From NCBI GenBank assembly GCA_964361075.1, contig CAYHZL010000056.1, positions 1 to 18,053 on the forward strand: a stretch of 18,053 nt of DNA. Direction: 5' to 3'. Positions 1 to 6,417 of the stretch are shown one piece after another. Each line of letters begins with the position of its first letter. Position 1 is the stretch's first letter. Made by a program: the position numbers and the translations under genes. A model generated the notes under the pieces. It worked only from the letters and a program-made list of their open reading frames with translations. It searched no databases and was not told the DNA's origin. Origin of the DNA: CAYHZL01 sp964361075. GTDB taxonomy: Bacteria > Bacteroidota > Ignavibacteria > UBA10030 > UBA8401.

Positions 1-52
1 TCCCTCCCCTAAAAGGGGAGGGATAAAGGGTGGGGTTGTTTTCGCTGAGTAG
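1..52. repeat. Intergenic repeat fragment cut by the window edge
   Basis: Bases 1-23 form a hairpin with a 10-bp perfect stem (TCCCTCCCCT and AGGGGAGGGA, loop AAA), followed by a G-rich tail. The segment ends in CGCTGAGTAGTTAA at about 39-52. This resembles the terminal repeat ACGATGAGTAGTTAC of the element at 16247-16454, which also carries a C-rich/G-rich hairpin inside. It may be the right end of another copy of that family; its left end lies outside the window. Confidence 0.4.
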
Positions 53-130
53 TTAAGGAATATCATTTTATACATTTATTGCGCTGAGTAGCGCGTTCAG
101 TACGCCTTCGGCGAATTTTTTTCAAAAAGA

Positions 131-151
131 GTAACTCACGATGTGAGTTAC
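131..151. repeat. Perfect 9-bp-stem hairpin
   Basis: GTAACTCAC and GTGAGTTAC flank a 3-base loop. A further GAGTTAC copy follows at 157-163. It lies directly upstream of broken type I restriction genes. It is not followed by a T-run, so it is not an obvious terminator. The stretch from 53 to 130 between the edge repeat and this hairpin holds no recognisable gene, only a short GCC-TTC-GGC stem at 103-113. Confidence 0.5.
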
Positions 152-155
152 TTAG

Positions 156-284
156 GAGTTACAATCAAACATAGAATTTGAAAAATACAAAGCCACACAA
201 AACCAAATGGAGAAAGAGCAAAGCCTGAAGGAAATAGAACAGGATATTCAAAAGCTGAAACAGCAGAATAAAAGCGAAGAATGA
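156..284 (+). pseudogene. C-terminal remnant of an unidentified coiled-coil protein
   Basis: An open frame without a start runs from just after an in-frame TAG (153-155) to TGA at 282-284 and encodes 42 residues. They are charged and helical (IEFEKYKATQNQMEKEQSLK, then EIEQDIQKLKQQ), like the C-terminal coiled coil of a protein encoded upstream of hsdR. The stop overlaps the ATG of the next frame as ATGA, the normal coupling in an operon. This suggests a real gene end whose front was lost to rearrangement and repeats. Candidates are an accessory protein of a type I restriction locus (RhuM-like or ORF6N-like) or an HsdS/HsdM tail. I cannot choose between them. Confidence 0.4.
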
Positions 285-388
285 AATTCAACGAAGAAAC
301 ATTAGAGCATGCCGTTATTGAATTATTTGCAGCGGAACAAATCCCGCACTTCTTAAACCCGCAAACCGTTATCCACCATTCAACTTGA
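281..388 (+). pseudogene. 5' fragment of a type I restriction subunit gene (hsdR-like)
   Basis: The 35-codon frame begins MKFNEETLEHAVIELFAAEQ. This is typical of the extreme N-terminus of type I restriction R subunits, where a start like M-(K/N)-F-x-E-x-x-L-E-x-A-x-I-E-L precedes the nuclease domain. Homology stops after about 24 residues (IPHF), and an unrelated short tail ends at TGA 386-388. The rest of the roughly 1000-residue protein is missing. The ATG overlaps the preceding stop. The fragment is therefore the upstream lip of a deletion or insertion that brought in the following gene. Family assignment rests on memory of the N-terminal pattern only. Confidence 0.5.
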
Positions 389-404
389 AAGGAGAAAGTA
401 AAAA

Positions 405-1088
405 ATGACAAAACATGTATCAAATGGAACGTGTAATATTTGCGGCGGTGACTTTAGCAAGTCAACAATGACAAAGCACCTCGCGTCTTGCAAACAAGGA
501 AAAGCTGTTCCAGAAACATCATTAGGCAAACAACAGTTCAAGAAGACAAAGACTTTTCATTTGGTAATTGAGGGACGAGCTTCCCCAGAGTATTGGATAC
601 ATATCGAAGCATCTGCTGATGCAAGGCTTGCAGACTTGGATGGTTTCCTTAGAGATACTTGGCTTGAGTGTTGTGGACATTTGAGCGCTTTTACAATTGA
701 GGGCAAAACATATATGTCTGATTCAGATGAAGAAATGGGTGATGAGGATGAGGGTATGGATGTAGTATTAAATGATGTCCTCCGCCCAAAAATGAAATTT
801 TTCTATGAATATGATTTTGGCACAACTACGGAACTTGCTCTTATGGTTGTGGCAGAACGAGAAGGCGACATCAAGAAGAAATCCATTCGGGTGTTGGCAC
901 GGAATGATTCCCCTTCAACAATCTGTGATTCGTGCGGAAAGGTCGCCACACAAGTATGCAGTCAGTGCATCTACGAAGGTGAAGGATGGCTTTGCGATGC
1001 GTGCGCTGGTACACATGAATGTGGTGAGGAAATGTTATTGCCAGTAGTTAATTCACCGCGGGTTGGAATGTGTGGATACACTGGATAG
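405..1088 (+). CDS. Plasmid pRiA4b ORF-3-like protein with two zinc-binding clusters
   Basis: This 227-residue protein has three parts. Residues 10-29 form a C-x2-C-x11-H-x3-C zinc finger. Residues ~50-175 match the pRiA4b ORF-3 / IS1096 passenger (TnpR-like) domain, recognised by FHLVIEG, the DLDGFLRDTW stretch and the acidic segment before a FFYEYDFGTTTELAL block. A C-terminal Cys-rich tail (CDSCGK, CSQC, CDAC) looks like a second zinc cluster. The ATG is preceded by GAAAGGAG at good spacing. No biochemical role is established for the domain; it is common on plasmids and in gene cassettes and islands. Here it follows directly on truncated restriction genes, which supports acquisition by transfer. 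Confidence 0.8.
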   Translation: MTKHVSNGTCNICGGDFSKSTMTKHLASCKQGKAVPETSLGKQQFKKTKTFHLVIEGRASPEYWIHIEASADARLADLDGFLRDTWLECCGHLSAFTIEGKTYMSDSDEEMGDEDEGMDVVLNDVLRPKMKFFYEYDFGTTTELALMVVAEREGDIKKKSIRVLARNDSPSTICDSCGKVATQVCSQCIYEGEGWLCDACAGTHECGEEMLLPVVNSPRVGMCGYTG

Positions 1089-1252
1089 ATGGGTTGGCCG
1101 AACGTCAGATAATTCGCCGCGGCGAACAAACGCCTTTCATCAAACCCTATCGGGCTTCGTTTGCGCACGTGTTGGCGGAAACCCTTTGGCGACAGTGCAA
1201 CTTACTAATTGACTGACAAAAAATTACTTCAACAATTTAAAAACGGAGAATT
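1089..1252. other. Structured spacer with palindrome; possible degenerate attC-like site
   Basis: TTCGCCGCGGCGAA at 1113-1126 is a perfect palindrome. It lies inside a segment whose borders are imperfectly inverted: GCCGAAC at 1097-1103 and GTTGGCG at 1171-1177, about 80 bp apart. This size and the AAC/GTT ends recall integron attC sites, but the match to the attC core consensus is incomplete. Downstream, ACAGTGCAACTTACTAA (around 1190-1210) resembles the sequence before the previous gene (CACCATTCAACTTGAAAG, ~371-391). Function is unproven; it may simply be a transcript-end hairpin. Confidence 0.25.
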
Positions 1253-1816
1253 ATGAAACGAAGAAGATTTATTTTGTTCGCACTTGCTTTTTATCCTATC
1301 ACATTATTAGCAAAAATTAAAAGGAATATTATTATGAGAACAGATAAAGGTTTTAAAATAAATGCAGGTGAAGCCAGATTTGGCAAACATTACAAGATGA
1401 AAGGTGTTACTTTAAATACATTAGACATCAAAATTTCTTCCTCCGACACTGACGGAGATTTAGCTGTTTTTGAGCAAACGGGATTAACTCCTAAAGGTGG
1501 TCCGCCGCTGCACATTCATCCTTTTCAGGACGAGTGGTTTTATGTTGTAGAAGGTGAATATTTATTTCAAGTTGGTGAAGACAAATATCAAATGAAATCG
1601 GGGGACACCATTTTTCTTCCCAGAAATGTTCAACACGCATTTGTTCAACGAACAGAAAAAGGAAAGATGATAGTTTCTTATCTACCGGCAGGAAAAATGG
1701 AAGCGTTTTTTACGGTAACAGATGCTTGGACTTCTCCTCCAACAGCAGAGGAAATTGCAAAAGTTTTTCTAGAACACGATATGAAAGTTGTTGGGCTACC
1801 ATTAAAAGTAGAATAA
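1253..1816 (+). CDS. Small cupin-domain protein with N-terminal signal or anchor
   Basis: This 187-residue single-cupin protein carries cupin motif 1 with metal ligands His87, His89 and Glu94 (HIHPFQDEWFYVVEGEY) and motif 2 with His128 (GDTIFLPRNVQHAF). It probably binds a divalent metal and resembles the quercetin-dioxygenase-like and ChrR-like small cupins. The substrate cannot be read from the sequence. The start at 1253 follows ACGGAGAATT and adds a basic, hydrophobic N-terminus (MKRRRFILFALAFYPITLL), a likely signal or membrane anchor. The internal Met28 would give a soluble form. The gene stands alone. Its TAA stop lies inside the 4-bp target duplication of the repeat element that begins at 1817. 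Confidence 0.8.
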   Translation: MKRRRFILFALAFYPITLLAKIKRNIIMRTDKGFKINAGEARFGKHYKMKGVTLNTLDIKISSSDTDGDLAVFEQTGLTPKGGPPLHIHPFQDEWFYVVEGEYLFQVGEDKYQMKSGDTIFLPRNVQHAFVQRTEKGKMIVSYLPAGKMEAFFTVTDAWTSPPTAEEIAKVFLEHDMKVVGLPLKVE

Positions 1817-1871
1817 GGGCATCTCTAAAAACCTAAAAAAAATTGTCATTGCGAGCCGTTCTTTGGCGAAG

Positions 1872-1893
1872 TTCCAACGGAATGCCTTCGGCA
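1872..1893. repeat. 22-bp double-hairpin unit in copy A (left)
   Basis: Two 11-mers lie side by side: TTCCAACGGAA and TGCCTTCGGCA, each a 4-bp stem with a 3-base loop. The same unit recurs unchanged at 2252-2273. Confidence 0.75.
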
Positions 1894-1914
1894 CAATCTC
1901 GTTTTTTCTTTTTA

Positions 1915-2042
1915 GGGCGGTTCTATAAATTGAAAAAAAAATTTCTCGCAAAGACGCGAAGCCGCAAAATGTTTATTATTATTTGTTTTCTTTGTGCCTT
2001 TGTGTCTTCGTGGCGAAAAAAACTTAATTTTTGGAATCGCCC
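1915..2042. mobile_element. Family 2 MITE-like element nested in copy A
   Basis: A 128-bp element has left end GGGCGGTTCTATAAATT and right end AATTTTTGGAATCGCCC, imperfect inverted repeats. It is flanked by the exact direct repeat TTTA (1911-1914 and 2043-2046). The interior (AAGACGCGAAGCCGC ... TTCGTGGCG) matches, on the other strand, the free-standing copy at 8222-8355. The duplication shows that it landed inside an existing family 1 element. Confidence 0.85.
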
Positions 2043-2058
2043 TTTAATTGAAAGATTG

Positions 2059-2080
2059 TCCCAAGGGGATCCCTTTGGGA
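2059..2080. repeat. 22-bp double-hairpin unit in copy A (right)
   Basis: TCCCAAGGGGA followed by TCCCTTTGGGA, nearly palindromic overall. It sits between AGATTG and CTTCGGTCG. Copy C has the same two flanks joined directly at 3281/3282, so the unit is an exact 22-bp gain or loss. Confidence 0.85.
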
Positions 2081-2135
2081 CTTCGGTCGCTTCGCTCCCT
2101 CGCAATGACGACGATGTTTTTAGAGATGCCCATAA

Positions 2136-2408
2136 ACAATTCCGAAGAAAACGCAGCACGAACTCACAACAGCACGTCGCCGCAGTTCCCGAAGGGATCG
2201 AGACTGTGTCAAAAGTCAGAGATTGTCATTGCGAGGCGTTTTTTGCCGAAGTTCCAACGGAATGCCTTCGGCACAATCTTGCTTTTTTTCTCTGATTTTG
2301 AAGATCGCCACGTCGCCTCGCTCCTCGCAATGACGCGCAAAGAGTATTTCAGTAAGAACTACTTAACTATTGCATACGATATTTTTACAATTAGACAAGA
2401 GATAACGA
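2136..2408. repeat. Repeat-filled spacer (block B) with GTCATTGCGAG inverted module
   Basis: From 2222 to 2335 an inverted module opens with GATTGTCATTGCGAGGCG and closes with CGCCTCGCTCCTCGCAATGACG. It is closely similar to 4971-5059 in block D. A half copy of the 22-bp unit (TCCCGAAGGGA, 2187-2197) and a full copy (2252-2273) lie in the block. Bases 2136-2186 hold nothing recognisable. Bases 2336-2408 are the leader of the next gene, with only a weak AAGAGA ribosome site. Confidence 0.65.
2252..2273. repeat. 22-bp double-hairpin unit in block B
   Basis: TTCCAACGGAA followed by TGCCTTCGGCA. The paralogous module in block D reads GCCGAA-ACAATC (junction 4997/4998). Here exactly 22 bp (2251-2272) separate GCCGAA from ACAATC. 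Confidence 0.85.
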
Positions 2409-3209
2409 ATGAACAATTTTTTTGAAAACAAGTACTACCAAGAAGCATCTGTATTTACTCCTGAAAATTTATTACGTGAAGCGAGGAGGCAAAAATCAAT
2501 TGAGAATTGTCGAGTACCAAATGTTTGCATCCTTGATCCTGACGGTGATTTAGTCGAGTATCTTTTACGGACTAACCAAGCAGAACTTAATAAATGCTGG
2601 GCTTGCTATCATACAAAACTTTACAGTTTTCAGTATAAAGAATTAGAGTTTGGTGTAGTGGGTTGTGTTGTCGGCTCTTCATTTGCAGTGTTAGTTGCCG
2701 AAGAACTATTTGCATCTGGCTGTCAGTTACTTATAAGTGTTACGTCGGCGGGCATTATTAATCCTCCTCAAAATAATGCTCGATTCATTTTAATCGAGCA
2801 AACGATTCGAGATGAAGGAACAAGCTACCACTATTTACCTCCACAAGAAGATGCTTCAATCAATAAGAATTTGTTGAACAGATTAATCAACCAGTATAAA
2901 GAAACTTCGCTTTCAGTCGAGAGTGGTGTAAGTTGGACGACCGATGCGCCTTTTAGAGAAACACGTTCAGCAATTGAATCTGCAAAGAATAAAAAATCCA
3001 TTTGTGTTGAAATGGAGGCGGCTGCTCTTTATGCTTTTGCCAAGGCTAAAAATAAAAATGTAATTTGTTTCGCTCATCTGACAAATACGATGGCACAACG
3101 TGAAGGTGATTTTGAAAAAGGTGAGGAAATGGGTAGCTTGGATACATTAGAATTAGTTTATTATACAGTTAAGGCGCTCTTTAACACAATAACTATAGGG
3201 CATCTCTAA
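2409..3209 (+). CDS. Nucleoside phosphorylase-family protein (PNP/UDP phosphorylase superfamily)
   Basis: This 266-residue protein has the superfamily hallmarks. A glycine-rich GSS segment and an alternating hydrophobic core run at 89-117 (GSSFAVLVAEELFASGCQLL), DEGTSYHY lies at 135-142, and the nucleoside/ribose-binding signature VEMEAAALYAF is at 200-210. The family cleaves the glycosidic bond of purine or uridine nucleosides using phosphate. The substrate here is not evident and the active-site pattern is diverged, so it could be a nucleosidase-like relative. The gene stands alone between repeats. Its last four codons and TAA stop are supplied by the terminal repeat of the element starting at 3198, so the native C-terminus was probably altered by that insertion. 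Confidence 0.75.
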   Translation: MNNFFENKYYQEASVFTPENLLREARRQKSIENCRVPNVCILDPDGDLVEYLLRTNQAELNKCWACYHTKLYSFQYKELEFGVVGCVVGSSFAVLVAEELFASGCQLLISVTSAGIINPPQNNARFILIEQTIRDEGTSYHYLPPQEDASINKNLLNRLINQYKETSLSVESGVSWTTDAPFRETRSAIESAKNKKSICVEMEAAALYAFAKAKNKNVICFAHLTNTMAQREGDFEKGEEMGSLDTLELVYYTVKALFNTITIGHL

Positions 3210-3335
3210 AAACATTGTCGTCATTGCGATCCGCCGAAGGCGGAGAAGCAATCTTTATTTCTGTATAATGGAAGAAGATTGCTTCGGTCGTTCCTCCCTC
3301 GCAATGACAATCTTTTTAAGTTTTTAGTGATAACC
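3198..3335. mobile_element. Family 1 MITE-like element (copy C)
   Basis: The left end GGGCATCTCTAAAAAC (3198-3213) is perfect. The right end GTTTTTAGTGATAACC (3320-3335) matches its inverse at 13 of 16 positions. TATA flanks both sides (3194-3197 and 3336-3339). The interior is a simple GTCATTGCGA...TCGCAATGAC inverted module with a TCCGCC-GAA-GGCGGA hairpin at 3230-3244. With no nested family 2 element and no 22-bp unit, this is the simplest form of the element in the window. Confidence 0.8.
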
Positions 3336-3370
3336 TATATAACTATCTCAACGCACAAAAGGAGAAAAAT

Positions 3371-4621
3371 GTGAATAATAAAACTATCGTAATACTTGGA
3401 GGCGGCGTTGGCGGAATTGTCGTCGCTAACGAACTCCGGCGTAAGTTGCCGCACGAGCATAAAGTTGTGCTTGTCGAAAAGAACACCGAGCATGCTTTTG
3501 CCCCATCGTTTCTCTGGCTTATGACGGGTGATCGGAAAGCTGATAAAATCACCAAGCCAATCCGCACGCTTGTTCGTCCGGGAGTCGAGGTCACCCATGC
3601 TGAAGTAACAGGTATTGACATTCCTAATCGTCGCATCACCACAACAACGCAGCCACTGAACTTCGACTATCTGATTGTCGCTCTCGGCGCTGAGCTTGCT
3701 CCAGAATTGATACCGGGACTTACTGAGAGTGCTTTTTCTTTTTACACATTTGAGGAAACGAAGAGACTTCAACAGGCACTTGGTAAGTTTAGCGGCGGAA
3801 ATATTGCATTGGTTGTTTCTGCATTGCCATACAAGTGTCCCGGTGCGCCACACGAAGCCGCTATGCTCATTGCCGATTATTTCCGAAGACAAGGTCGGGA
3901 TGGCTTGAAAGATAATGTCAATGTTCATCTGTATACACCAGAGCCGCAGCCGATGCCTGTTGCCGGTCCGCAACTTGGCGAGGCAGTGAAGCAAATGCTC
4001 ACGTCGAAGGGAATTGTTTTTCATCCACTGCACAAATTGATTTCAGTTGATTCTCAAAATCATACGCTCTCTTTTGATGGCAAAGAATCTGCTCGATACG
4101 ATATGCTCATCGCAATTCCACCACATCGCGGTCCACGCATTGTGCGTGAGGCGGGCTTAACAAATGAAGCGGGCTGGGTTCCCGTTGATCGTTCCACACT
4201 CAAGACTAAATATGAGAACGTCTATGCAATCGGCGATATCACAGCTATTAGTATTCCCGGTCGGTGGAAACCCGACGTGCCGATGATGCTGCCGAAGGCT
4301 GGCGTGTTTGCTCACGTTCAGGCTGAAATTGTTGCTCACCGCATTGTTGATGAAATAAACGGCATTGTTCCCAAAGCTGAATTCTGCGGCGGCGGGTACT
4401 GTATGCTCGAAGCCGGCGAAGGTCTTGCGGGATTTGCTTTCGGCAACTTCTTCGGTGAGCCGTCCCCACGTCTCGAACTTCGCAACATTGGAAGAGCTTG
4501 GCATCTCGGGAAGGTTCTGTTCGAGCAATGGTGGCTTTCGCCTTTCGGGATCAAGCGATCGTTACTCGGTTTGGTAATTAACATTGGGGGGAAAGTTCTT
4601 GGTATCCCTGTAAAGACATGA
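3371..4621 (+). CDS. SQR-like FAD-dependent pyridine nucleotide-disulfide oxidoreductase
   Basis: This 416-residue flavoprotein has the N-terminal dinucleotide fold ILGGGVGGIVVAN (residues 8-20), the second FAD contact VYAIGD (284-289) and Cys156 in KCPGAPHEAA, a context typical of sulfide:quinone oxidoreductases. A C-terminal Cys pair lies at 339 and 344. Sulfide:quinone oxidoreductases use redox cysteines at the flavin to oxidise sulfide and pass electrons to quinone. The most N-terminal of the three classical cysteines (near 128) is absent, so the exact type or substrate is uncertain. The start must be GTG at 3371 behind AAAGGAG; the ATG two bases upstream is followed at once by TGA. It heads the sulfur/thiol block. 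The composite repeat D lies between it and the next gene. Confidence 0.8.
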   Translation: MNNKTIVILGGGVGGIVVANELRRKLPHEHKVVLVEKNTEHAFAPSFLWLMTGDRKADKITKPIRTLVRPGVEVTHAEVTGIDIPNRRITTTTQPLNFDYLIVALGAELAPELIPGLTESAFSFYTFEETKRLQQALGKFSGGNIALVVSALPYKCPGAPHEAAMLIADYFRRQGRDGLKDNVNVHLYTPEPQPMPVAGPQLGEAVKQMLTSKGIVFHPLHKLISVDSQNHTLSFDGKESARYDMLIAIPPHRGPRIVREAGLTNEAGWVPVDRSTLKTKYENVYAIGDITAISIPGRWKPDVPMMLPKAGVFAHVQAEIVAHRIVDEINGIVPKAEFCGGGYCMLEAGEGLAGFAFGNFFGEPSPRLELRNIGRAWHLGKVLFEQWWLSPFGIKRSLLGLVINIGGKVLGIPVKT

Positions 4622-4623
4622 CC

Positions 4624-4636
4624 AATAATATTGAAA
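4624..4636 (+). repeat. Direct repeat flanking block D (left copy)
   Basis: AATAATATTGAAA recurs at 5084-5096. Extended to 4621-4637 and 5081-5097, the two match at 15 of 17 positions. The right copy starts directly after the inverted end of family 1. Confidence 0.6.
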
Positions 4637-4637
4637 G

Positions 4638-5080
4638 TTGGCGAAGCCCCGAAGGGATGGAGTCCAATGCTGTCAGTTTAAGAAGGGCGTAGTAGGACAG
4701 ACATTCTTGTCTGTCGTTAATTGTTTAAAAATGACAGGCAGGAATGCCTGTCCTACTTTATTTCTCATAAAAATTTTCATTAACCTGACAGCATTGGGGA
4801 TGGAGCCCAATGCAGTCAGGTTAGCGAATAGTCACACTGAGCGACGTTCCGACAGTGCTTCGACTCATCCTAAAAAACAGGATTCGCTCAGCATGACTGT
4901 CGGAACGGAGTCGAAGTGTATCCTTAACCTGACAACATTGGGGATGGAGCCTGTGTCAAAACTCAGAGATTGTCATTGCGAGGCGTTTTTTGCCGAAACA
5001 ATCTTTTTTTTTCGCTGATTTTGGAGATCGCCACGTCGCTTCGCTCCCTCGCAATGACGACGATGTTTTTAGAGATGCCC
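4638..5080. repeat. Composite repeat block D: several stem-loop repeat families fused together
   Basis: The 443-bp block contains, in order, a half 22-bp unit (CCCCGAAGGGA, 4647-4657) and a hairpin of GTAGGACAGACATTC and GAATGCCTGTCCTAC type (4692-4756). Next come a TAACCTGAC...GTCAGGTTA hairpin (4781-4823) and a GTTCCGACAGT/ACTGTCGGAAC module (4831-4922). It ends with a GTCATTGCGAG...CTCGCAATGAC module (4971-5059) and a family 1 right end (5065-5080). The last 31 bp are identical to the right end of copy A. No left family 1 end is present. Open frames here are not genes. Confidence 0.75.
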
Positions 5081-5107
5081 ACAAATAATATTGAAAAGAA
5101 AAATATC

Positions 5108-5722
5108 ATGAACTACAAACGATCGAAACGATTGACCCGCTTCGCATTTTATTTTCTTAGTCTCGGAACCACACTCTTGATCTTGCTTGGTGTACTTGTG
5201 GCAGAAAATACTGTGTATGCCCAAAAGACTGAAAAGTATTCCGCTCCTCGTGTTGGCGATCGAGCGCCTGATTTTTTGTTAGACGATTTCAATGGAAAGA
5301 AATTCACACTCTCAAAGCTGATCAAGAATGGGAATGTTGTACTTTGGTTCACCAATTTATGCGAGGGCTGTCAATCTGAAATCCCAACCATGCTTAGGTT
5401 GAAAGCAGAGTATCAGAAAAAAGGTGTTGAAGTTGTGGCTGTGAGTGTGCTCGGGAAAGATCGAAAGACAATCGAAACCGTTATGAAGGAAAACAAGGTT
5501 TCGTTTCGATTCTTATATGACCCCTCTGGCATAGCAACACAGCGGTACAGTGGGAAGTACGTTGAAGGAACATGCCCACTGAAGAATATCTTCATCATCG
5601 AAAAAGGTGGAAAGATTGTGTTTGCAAGTCATCTTCCCGGTACTCAGTTGAACGAACTTACTACTCAATTAAACAAAATAACGTGGGAATCCATCCCTTC
5701 GAGAAAAGGAACACAACAATGA
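5108..5722 (+). CDS. Secreted TlpA/AhpC-TSA-family thioredoxin-like protein
   Basis: From the ATG at 5108 the protein is 204 residues long. A basic N-terminus and hydrophobic segment (~12-38, ending near VYAQ) form a signal peptide or anchor, followed by a thioredoxin fold: APDFLLDDFNGK (53-64), WFTNLCEGCQSEIP with the redox pair Cys85/Cys88, and TCPLKNIFII (155-164) carrying the cis-proline position. TlpA/ResA-like proteins reduce or shuffle disulfides outside the membrane. A peroxiredoxin-like activity is also possible. The longer upstream frame starts inside a repeat and was rejected. Ribosome site: GAAAAGAAA, weak. The stop overlaps the next ATG (ATGA), so the two genes are translationally coupled. 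Confidence 0.8.
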   Translation: MNYKRSKRLTRFAFYFLSLGTTLLILLGVLVAENTVYAQKTEKYSAPRVGDRAPDFLLDDFNGKKFTLSKLIKNGNVVLWFTNLCEGCQSEIPTMLRLKAEYQKKGVEVVAVSVLGKDRKTIETVMKENKVSFRFLYDPSGIATQRYSGKYVEGTCPLKNIFIIEKGGKIVFASHLPGTQLNELTTQLNKITWESIPSRKGTQQ

Positions 5723-6411
5723 ATTCACCAATCCGATCGAAACGATGGACAGCATTGGGATGGATCGCCATTGCTCTCTTTATTGCAATCTATGGTGTCG
5801 AACTCATCCCACATCACGGTCCCCCAGTCACCGTTCGCTGGATACGAGAGGTGTTCGGACAGGCGGGTCTCATTGTTTTCAACATCCTCATCGTCCTGGC
5901 GTTCTTGATTCTGCTTCCGTTTCGCCGTCCGACAAAAGCTCTCTGGAAATCTCAAGGGACGTTCATTGCGTTTGCCATTGCGCTTATGACAGAAATGTTC
6001 GGCTGGCCGTTGCTCATCTTTCTCATCTCACCGCTGGTCGATATTCCCGTAATCGCTCCGAACTACTTTCAGACAATCGGTCACTGGCCTGCGACGGCAG
6101 GAACTGCAATCAGTATATCCGGGCTTGTATTGATTGCTGTCGGTTGGGTACAGATTCACCGTGCGGGTGGATTAGTAACCACAGGGTTGTATCACTACGT
6201 GCAGCACCCGCAGTACACCGGTATTTTTCTCTTTACGTTTGGATGGATTCTGCATTGGCCCTCCGTAGTAACATTGATTCTATGGCCCATCTTGATTGGT
6301 GCATACGTGTGGCTTGCAAGACAAGAGGAGCGACAAGCTGTTGATGAATTTGGAATTGTGTATCTTGAATATGCGAACCAAACAAAACGATTTATTCCGT
6401 TAATACTCTGA
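5719..6411 (+). CDS. Integral membrane methyltransferase of the ICMT/PEMT fold
   Basis: This 230-residue protein has about five to six hydrophobic helices (starting near residues 10, 47, 75, 110, 133 and 185) and the C-terminal signature GLYHYVQHPQYTGIFLFTFG, typical of the isoprenylcysteine carboxyl methyltransferase / phospholipid methyltransferase families (COG2020-like). A trailing EERQAVDEFGIVYLEY segment completes the SAM pocket. Bacterial members methylate lipids, thiols (MddA-type methanethiol methyltransferases) or unknown small molecules. The sulfur-rich neighbourhood makes a thiol acceptor attractive, but that is inference. The start overlaps the redoxin stop by four bases. Its stop is followed six bases later by a family 1 element. 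Confidence 0.75.
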   Translation: MNSPIRSKRWTALGWIAIALFIAIYGVELIPHHGPPVTVRWIREVFGQAGLIVFNILIVLAFLILLPFRRPTKALWKSQGTFIAFAIALMTEMFGWPLLIFLISPLVDIPVIAPNYFQTIGHWPATAGTAISISGLVLIAVGWVQIHRAGGLVTTGLYHYVQHPQYTGIFLFTFGWILHWPSVVTLILWPILIGAYVWLARQEERQAVDEFGIVYLEYANQTKRFIPLIL

Positions 6412-6417
6412 ACATTA

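Larger units (their letters stand above)
1817..2131. mobile_element. Family 1 MITE-like element (copy A), with nested insertions
   Basis: The ends GGGCATCTCTAAAAAC (1817-1832) and its exact inverse (2116-2131) are perfect 16-bp terminal inverted repeats. They are flanked by the direct repeat ATAA (1813-1816 and 2132-2135), a 4-bp target duplication. Inside is a GTCATTGCGAG...CTCGCAATGAC inverted module, split by a family 2 element (1915-2042) and carrying two 22-bp double hairpins (1872-1893, 2059-2080). There is no transposase, so it would need one in trans. Frames crossing it are artefacts. Confidence 0.85.

Noticed and set aside
971..1168. − strand frame of 65 residues reaching into the spacer after the pRiA4b-like gene
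   Set aside because: Most of it is the antisense of a real gene, and the unique ~25 residues match no family I can name with confidence.
1843..2425. Overlapping open frames (1843-2295, 2048-2425 on +, 1923-2159 on −)
   Set aside because: They lie entirely in nested repeat elements with terminal repeats and palindromes; the translations only read out the repeat sequence.
3335..4033. − strand frame of 232 residues opposite the SQR-like gene
   Set aside because: It is a shadow of a gene with clear flavoprotein motifs; its own translation has no recognisable domain.
4638..5107. Open frame 4638-5018 and the N-terminal extension 4970-5107 of the redoxin
   Set aside because: Both are made of block D repeats; the redoxin signal peptide begins at the ATG at 5108.
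5745..6344. 199-residue frame overlapping the ICMT-like gene
   Set aside because: The other frame has transmembrane helices and the GLYxYVxHPQY motif; this one is Cys/Arg/Ser-rich out-of-frame sequence.
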